Shown here: positions 7,701 to 10,849 of the stretch, piece after piece
How positions within the stretch are numbered: position 1 is the stretch's first letter
Layout of the letters: each line of letters begins with the position of its first letter
Assembly: GCA_038209155.1 (NCBI GenBank)
Contig: JBBQYA010000093.1
Location: forward strand, 1 to 10,849
From: JBBQYA01 sp038209155
GTDB lineage: Bacteria; Bacteroidota; Bacteroidia; Sphingobacteriales; Sphingobacteriaceae
Reading direction: 5' to 3'
DNA: 10,849 bases
Notes under the pieces: generated by a model
The model's database searches: none
Seen by the model: only the letters and a program-made list of their open reading frames with translations
What the model was told of the DNA's origin: nothing
Position numbers and translations under genes: made by a program

Positions 7701-10592
7701 TACAGAACATGCCTGTATGGTATTAGATGCATCACCAAAGGTATCCCCATCAAAATCCCGAAAATAGGTATTTGCGATCTGTTGTGTTACAGATGCTGAT
7801 CCATTCATATTGGAAAAACATCCAGTTGTATTATTAGTTGCTAAAACCGTGATAGTTCCCACACCAATAATGTTCGAGGCAGTTAAAGCGGAACCAGTAC
7901 CTGCTAAAGTAGCAACAATACCTCCAGCAGTATACTTAAACGCATAGGACACACCAATTTGAGAACCTGAAAGAGTAACAGAGGTTCCAGTTCCAGGAAC
8001 AGAACAATAAGGTCCACCACCAGAAGTAGAAAACACAAATGGATTTGAGTTTACGATTACTGTACTAGAAGATGAAGCAGAACAACCGTTTGTATTGGTA
8101 ACAGTAACCGAGTAAATTCCGCTAGTTGAAACTATTGTTGAGGCGGTTGTTGCACCATTACTCCATAAATAAGAAGCCCCTAAACCAGCAGTTAAAGTAA
8201 CAGAACCTCCTTGACAAAAAGTTAAAGGCCCAGAAGGCGTTATGTTCGTAGAAAAAATAGGGTTATCTATTTGATTAATTGAAAGTGTGATTAATCCAGT
8301 ATTGTTCGAATATCCTTCTGCTACTACGTAATATACTGTATTTGGTAATACTAGCACTTTAAGTGAAGCAGGAGTTCCAGCGCACAGGCTACCATTATCA
8401 TCATTTGAAATAATATTGGTTCCAGCAGAGTTAAGCAAATGCAAATAAGTATCGAAAGGTGAACCACAGGTTGAAATCCTTAAACTATCTGTACAAGGTC
8501 CTGTTGTAAAACGAAAGAAAATATCTGGAGAAGACTGATTGTTCGTTCCTGTATACGCATTAGTAAAACCAGTGGCATTAGAAATACTAGTGATATAAGG
8601 CATTGTTATATTGATAGGATTTGAGAATACATCTCCAATAGGGCTTGTGACACTAAGATTTAATATATTTGAATAAGAAATTGTACAATTTATCCTAGAA
8701 ACTGCAGCTCTTATTAAATAGGTTCCACTAGGTAAAGTAAAAGATGAGTTTGCAGAATTTGCTCCTCCGATATCAGAATACGAAATTCCACTATTATTAG
8801 ATGATTGCCATTGAATATTGGTTCCATTTGAACCTGCCAATACAAAAGTTCCAGTTGATCCAGATGCAAGACTTGCTGGACCAGTTGCAGTTCCACCTAC
8901 AGTTGGAGTGGTGCATGGTTGTGGATTTGCCAATTGTAAAGCGGTAAATGCATTTACTCTACCATGGCCTAAATCAGTGCTCCATGATCCATTAGGCTGT
9001 CCGCTTACACCAGAATTATAAGTATATCCACCAACCTTATCACAGCTGGATTCCAAAATCTGTCTTGCCTGAGCATAAGTTAAACTTGGATTTACAGAAA
9101 GGATTAATGCCATAACTCCAGATGTATTAGGCGTTGCAGAAGAAGTTCCATTAAAAGTTGCAGTATAATTTCCTGAGCTGTATCCTGCTGAACCAGAAAT
9201 ATCCGTTGTGTAAATCTTTACCCCTGGCGCAGAAACATCTACACCTGTTCCAAAATTGGAACCCCAAAAAGTTTCTCCATCACATGAACTAGGGCTCTTT
9301 CTTTGATTACACATACTCATAGCTACCACTGAAACCACATTGGTTAATGTGGCAGGATAACTATTGGCTCCATTGCTGTTTCCAGCTGCAAAAAGTACAA
9401 TAGAACCTTTTCCTCCTCTACCTAGAGTTACTGCTCTAGATATTGGGTCGTTTATTAAAGTAGAAGGCGAACCACCACCCCAACTGTTACTCAAAATATC
9501 AGCAGCTCCTTGGTTCCAAGACCAATCTAAAGATGTTCCAATTCCAGAACTGGTTGTAACCCATGATCCTCCACTTGAGTATGCTATTCGAACAGGAACA
9601 ATTTTACTATTGTAGGAAATTCCCGCAATTCCAATACTATTATTTCCAGCTGCAGCAACTATTCCAGCGCATGCAGTACCATGTGCATCATTTCCACTTG
9701 GAGCTCCCCCACTTCCAAGCCCTGTTCCATCAAAACCCGGTACTAGATTAGCAATTAGATCAGGATGTACTAAATCTACACCTTCATCTATTATTGCAAT
9801 TTTAATACTTGAAGAGCCTGTAGAAATACCCCAAGCGGATAAAACCCTCATATCAGCACCAACAATACCTCCTGCATTTACTCCATTATATTGCGTTGAG
9901 GATCCAGTATTATTAATCGACCATTGTAAATTTAAAAAGGGGTCATTTGTATTGTATTTATTTAAAAATTTTAAAAGATCTGGTTCTGATGTAGCAAAAT
10001 TATTGGTCTCAGAAAACATATTTGCGAGTTCTAATGCAGGAGCAGCAGAATTTTTATCTGTTTTGATGAAATAAAGCAATTTATCATATTCATATTGTTT
10101 AACTATTACTGCTTTACTTTTAATTACTAATTCCTCCATTTTAGAATAGTCAGAAGAATTTCTAAGTTTTACAATAAACTGATCTAGTGCAGCTTGTTCG
10201 GTGCCATCTTTATAAATTAAAAAAGGACTTGCATATTGAACTTCTTTTAATTCCTTTAATTTATTGATAAGAGAAATGATTTGAAGTTCAGAAGCATTTG
10301 ATTTTAATTTTGCAACTGCGACTTTAGGTGATGGCAAAAAGGTTTCTGAGTCGGAAATTTGAAGTAAAGGTTGAGCAGCCAGAATAGCTCTTTGAGATTC
10401 TATGCTAATCTCATCATTAAATTTTATTAGAATTTTAGAATGAGAGAATTCGAAATAAGTTTTACCATCAGGAGTATAATGATACCATTTTGAATTTGCA
10501 GCTTGTGCAGTAACTTTAGCTGTTGGAATTAATAAAGCGGCAAACAAGCAAGCAATAAAAATTGCTGAGAGTGTGTGTAGTTGTGTTTTCAT
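4719..10592 (-). CDS. Giant secreted S8 (subtilisin-like) serine protease with metal-binding repeats, PKD-like domains and T9SS sorting signal
   Basis: 1957-aa extracellular or cell-surface protease. Residues 1-30 are a signal peptide ending VTAQ. Residues 50-210 form a prodomain that looks duplicated: HSKILIKFND to VQYASPFLI, then LDQFIVKLRN to FATSEPDLLKFL. The subtilase domain (about 222-555) has D269 (IAIIDEGVDLVHPDL), H304 (NDAHGTACAGIVAA), oxyanion N405 (FAAGNS) and S484 (FNGTSSATPNTSGVMAL), so the triad is complete. Then come an Ig-like domain (565-648), a PPC-like domain (651-772, DIFFRFTTGPCTDSLRISTCG), Ig/PKD-like modules (780-938), seven 46-residue Asp-rich repeats (943-1263), MopE-like units (SEICNNNIDDDCDGLIDENC and 1287-1350), six PKD-like domains (1358-1867), and a type A T9SS sorting domain (1881-1957, LLVYPNPSSG). 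Known biology implies Sec export, T9SS passage across the outer membrane and removal of the C-terminal domain. The ATG at 10590-10592 is chosen because it opens a clean signal peptide. Substrate unknown; single-gene unit with its own terminator. Confidence 0.93.
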   Translation of the reverse strand: MKTQLHTLSAIFIACLFAALLIPTAKVTAQAANSKWYHYTPDGKTYFEFSHSKILIKFNDEISIESQRAILAAQPLLQISDSETFLPSPKVAVAKLKSNASELQIISLINKLKELKEVQYASPFLIYKDGTEQAALDQFIVKLRNSSDYSKMEELVIKSKAVIVKQYEYDKLLYFIKTDKNSAAPALELANMFSETNNFATSEPDLLKFLNKYNTNDPFLNLQWSINNTGSSTQYNGVNAGGIVGADMRVLSAWGISTGSSSIKIAIIDEGVDLVHPDLIANLVPGFDGTGLGSGGAPSGNDAHGTACAGIVAAAGNNSIGIAGISYNSKIVPVRIAYSSGGSWVTTSSGIGTSLDWSWNQGAADILSNSWGGGSPSTLINDPISRAVTLGRGGKGSIVLFAAGNSNGANSYPATLTNVVSVVAMSMCNQRKSPSSCDGETFWGSNFGTGVDVSAPGVKIYTTDISGSAGYSSGNYTATFNGTSSATPNTSGVMALILSVNPSLTYAQARQILESSCDKVGGYTYNSGVSGQPNGSWSTDLGHGRVNAFTALQLANPQPCTTPTVGGTATGPASLASGSTGTFVLAGSNGTNIQWQSSNNSGISYSDIGGANSANSSFTLPSGTYLIRAAVSRINCTISYSNILNLSVTSPIGDVFSNPINITMPYITSISNATGFTNAYTGTNNQSSPDIFFRFTTGPCTDSLRISTCGSPFDTYLHLLNSAGTNIISNDDNGSLCAGTPASLKVLVLPNTVYYVVAEGYSNNTGLITLSINQIDNPIFSTNITPSGPLTFCQGGSVTLTAGLGASYLWSNGATTASTIVSTSGIYSVTVTNTNGCSASSSSTVIVNSNPFVFSTSGGGPYCSVPGTGTSVTLSGSQIGVSYAFKYTAGGIVATLAGTGSALTASNIIGVGTITVLATNNTTGCFSNMNGSASVTQQIANTYFRDFDGDTFGDASNTIQACSVPNGYVTNSTDCNDNNAAVNIPQSYFVDADGDGFGSSTLAMLCSATAPTGYSSNSTDCNDNNAAVNAPQSYFVDADGDGFGSSTIAMLCSATAPTGYSSNSTDCNDNNAAVNAPQSYFVDADGDGFGSTTVAMLCSSTAPAGYSNNSTDCDDANAAINTSQTYFVDADGDGFGSTTTAQLCTTFAPAGYSSNSTDCDDANAVINIGQTYFVDADGDGFGSTTTAQLCALSAPAGYSSNSTDCDDANAAVNSIQTYFVDADEDGFGSTTSALFCTLIAPLGYSSNSTDCDDGNANINSSKSEICNNNIDDDCDGLIDENCNNVIYYQDLDNDSFGNPAVFIIVPAGSPVIGYVLNNNDCNDANAAINPNALEICNGIDDNCDGSIDNNIPSIAIASGISGPIVVCRNTTNQVFSINALPSATSYIWTLPVGASGSSTSNSIIVSFGSTYNGGVICVRGINACLSGSNFCRSVNLNKPPTTPSSIAGIVAGACSSVNRTYSINPVNGATTYIWTAPTNSTIISGQGSTSVILSFASNFVNGNLTVQSSNCAGNSGNRNLNIYNTVIVPSSISGLSNGVCPNSIQTFICSTVLGALNYTWTAPANSNIISGQGTNKVTVSFGSSFTIGNLRVKSSSGCFTSTDRLKQIQSVPTTPLSIVGNITEVCGGTIQNYSCPISTTGALSYNWTVPTGCIINSGLGTNAISVAFPIGFTTGNISVTANNNCGMSSSRTVVVSSGPSQPAIPTGQISNLCGGGTFTYTLPAIAGASSYNWSIPNNSTLVANTGLSVTLNFPSNFTTGILSVVAVNTCGSSVARTVNLTSLPGTPLAITGSASVCPNANNLTFSTIATSGFTYNWLVPTGTVINSGQGSNQINMNWNSVAGTIFVRAQNSCGASQYRLFNVGVNPCKLANETIMENRTLLVYPNPSSGLFNIAKNDVEKGDRLIVFDMLGKIILEKTFDQMSDEIEINLENVDAGIYLFKFSGNNLNTNLKVIKE
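4722..4952 (-). other. Encoded T9SS type A C-terminal sorting domain
   Basis: Residues 1881-1957 of the protease: LLVYPNPSSGLFNI, then RLIVFDMLGKIILEKTF, DAGIYLFKFSG and a basic end, NLKVIKE. This is the classic por-secretion (type A) sorting domain of Bacteroidota, recognised by the outer-membrane T9SS machinery and normally cut off after transport. It implies that the genome encodes a T9SS. Confidence 0.92.
4992..6521 (-). repeat. Six tandem PKD-like domains (about 85 residues each) within the protease
   Basis: Residues 1358-1867 hold six related domains starting near 1358, 1440, 1528, 1611, 1699 and 1784. Each has the pattern SI-G plus a Cys, then a Tyr-x-Trp core (SYIWTLP, TYIWTAP, NYTWTAP, SYNWTVP, SYNWSIP, TYNWLVP), an I-SGQG-like turn, a hydrophobic VSFGS/LNFPS strand and a second Cys in NxC or SxC. 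The two Cys are 56-59 residues apart in every copy (for example C1540/C1598, C1713/C1770), which would suit an intradomain disulfide. Such domains usually act as spacers or in binding of polysaccharide or protein substrates. Copies are diverged, so the array is old, unlike the Asp-rich repeats. Confidence 0.85.
6804..7766 (-). repeat. Seven tandem 138-bp repeats encoding Asp-rich, probably Ca2+-binding units
   Basis: Units of 46 residues (first one 45) start at Tyr 943, 988, 1034, 1080, 1126, 1172 and 1218. Each reads YFVDADGDGFGS, a C-containing stretch, AP-GYSSNSTDC, then NDNNAAVN or DDANAAIN. The DxDGDGFG loop resembles thrombospondin type 3 and EF-hand-like calcium loops; the DCNDNNAAVN part matches the putative metal-binding (MopE-like) motif common in Bacteroidota surface proteins, completed by SEICNNNIDDDCDGLIDENC after the last unit. 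The first three units share PQS/NDNN wording and the later four QT/DDAN, so there are two subfamilies. DNA of unit 2 (7494-7631) and unit 3 (7356-7493) differs at one base only (7589 against 7451). In the last unit DADGDG has become DADEDG. Confidence 0.9.
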
Positions 10593-10635
10593 TATAATTT
10601 AATTAGATTCCAAATAAAAAAAAATAATAAACAAA

Positions 10636-10659
10636 ATAGTAAGTATAAATACTTACTAT
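10636..10659. promoter_or_regulatory. 24-bp near-perfect palindrome in the divergent promoter region
   Basis: Inverted repeat with 11-bp arms ATAGTAAGTAT and ATACTTACTAT separated by AA, 44 bp upstream of the protease ATG and about 88 bp upstream of the divergent gene. There is no T-run that would make it a good terminator, and its length and symmetry fit an operator for a dimeric regulator. A hairpin in the 5' leader of the protease transcript is also possible. No clear -33/-7 pair could be assigned to either flanking gene, so the position relative to the promoters is unknown. Confidence 0.5.
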
Positions 10660-10746
10660 AAATCACCAAAAATGGGTAGAGTTTTAATTCAAAGTCTTTT
10701 TAGTTTTTTTAAAATCATTATTTATTTAACCTAAAAAAACAGCGAA

Positions 10747-10849
10747 ATGAAAACAATAATATACTTTAAAAAAATTTCACTAACCATCCTTTTATCTATT
10801 GGATGTTATATGGTAATTAATGCCCAAACACTTAACCCATCATCAATTT
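10747..10849 (+). CDS. N-terminal fragment of a secreted protein (3' end outside window)
   Basis: Thirty-four complete codons are present from the ATG at 10747-10749. They encode a basic start (MKTIIYFKK), a hydrophobic segment (ISLTILLSIGCYMVI) and NAQ, a typical Bacteroidota signal peptidase I site, followed by TLNPSSI. The Cys in the hydrophobic segment is not in a convincing lipobox. The product is exported, but nothing more of its identity can be read. It is divergent from the giant protease gene, 154 bp apart, and may share its palindromic control site. Confidence 0.75.
   Translation, partial: MKTIIYFKKISLTILLSIGCYMVINAQTLNPSSI

Noticed and set aside
6804..7766. Regular 138-bp repeats as a CRISPR-like array
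   Set aside because: The repeats are directly adjacent without spacers and form an open coding frame with conserved Asp-rich motifs.
8818..9751. Several plus-strand ORFs of 62-83 codons opposite the subtilase domain
   Set aside because: They are antisense to conserved catalytic-domain sequence and have no recognisable motifs.

Overview
The window looks like a chromosomal segment from a low-GC member of the Bacteroidota, most likely Flavobacteriaceae (Flavobacterium-like). The support is: AT-rich intergenic DNA, weak or absent Shine-Dalgarno sequences, promoter elements resembling the Bacteroidota TAnnTTTG type, signal peptides ending in AQ, and a giant secreted protein ending in a type IX secretion system (T9SS) sorting domain.

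Left part (1-2760, minus strand): a manganese-homeostasis pair. mntH (772-2673) encodes an Nramp Mn2+/Fe2+ importer with a universal-stress-protein (UspA) domain fused to its C-terminus. It is followed on the same strand by a DtxR/MntR-family metalloregulator (1-604, cut by the window edge). A DtxR-type inverted repeat lies inside the likely mntH promoter, and a second, different palindrome lies upstream of the regulator gene. The simplest reading is a feedback circuit in which metal-loaded MntR represses the importer.

Middle (2880-4710): a divergent Lrp/AsnC-family regulator (2881-3351) ending in a hairpin terminator; a 767-bp stretch with no intact gene that holds a badly decayed secreted-protein gene (about 3481-4005, all three frames used, five in-frame stops); and a small M15-type zinc DD-/LD-carboxypeptidase-like protein without a signal peptide (4119-4586). 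A strong bidirectional terminator separates this last gene from the convergent giant gene.

Right part (4719-10592, minus strand): one 1957-residue secreted subtilisin-like protease. From the N-terminus it carries a signal peptide, an apparently duplicated prodomain, an S8 catalytic domain with complete triad, an Ig-like domain, a PPC-like domain, further Ig/PKD-like modules, seven tandem 46-residue Asp-rich metal-binding repeats plus MopE-like units, six PKD-like domains, and a T9SS type A sorting domain. Two neighbouring 138-bp repeat units differ at a single base, which points to recent expansion or gene conversion. Upstream is a 154-bp divergent intergenic region with a 24-bp near-perfect palindrome, then the first 34 codons of another signal-peptide-bearing protein (10747 onward).

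No tRNA, rRNA, CRISPR array, insertion sequence or complete novel multi-gene system was seen. The most notable features are the mntH/mntR operator arrangement, the decayed gene, the recently duplicated repeat array and the long palindrome in the divergent promoter region.
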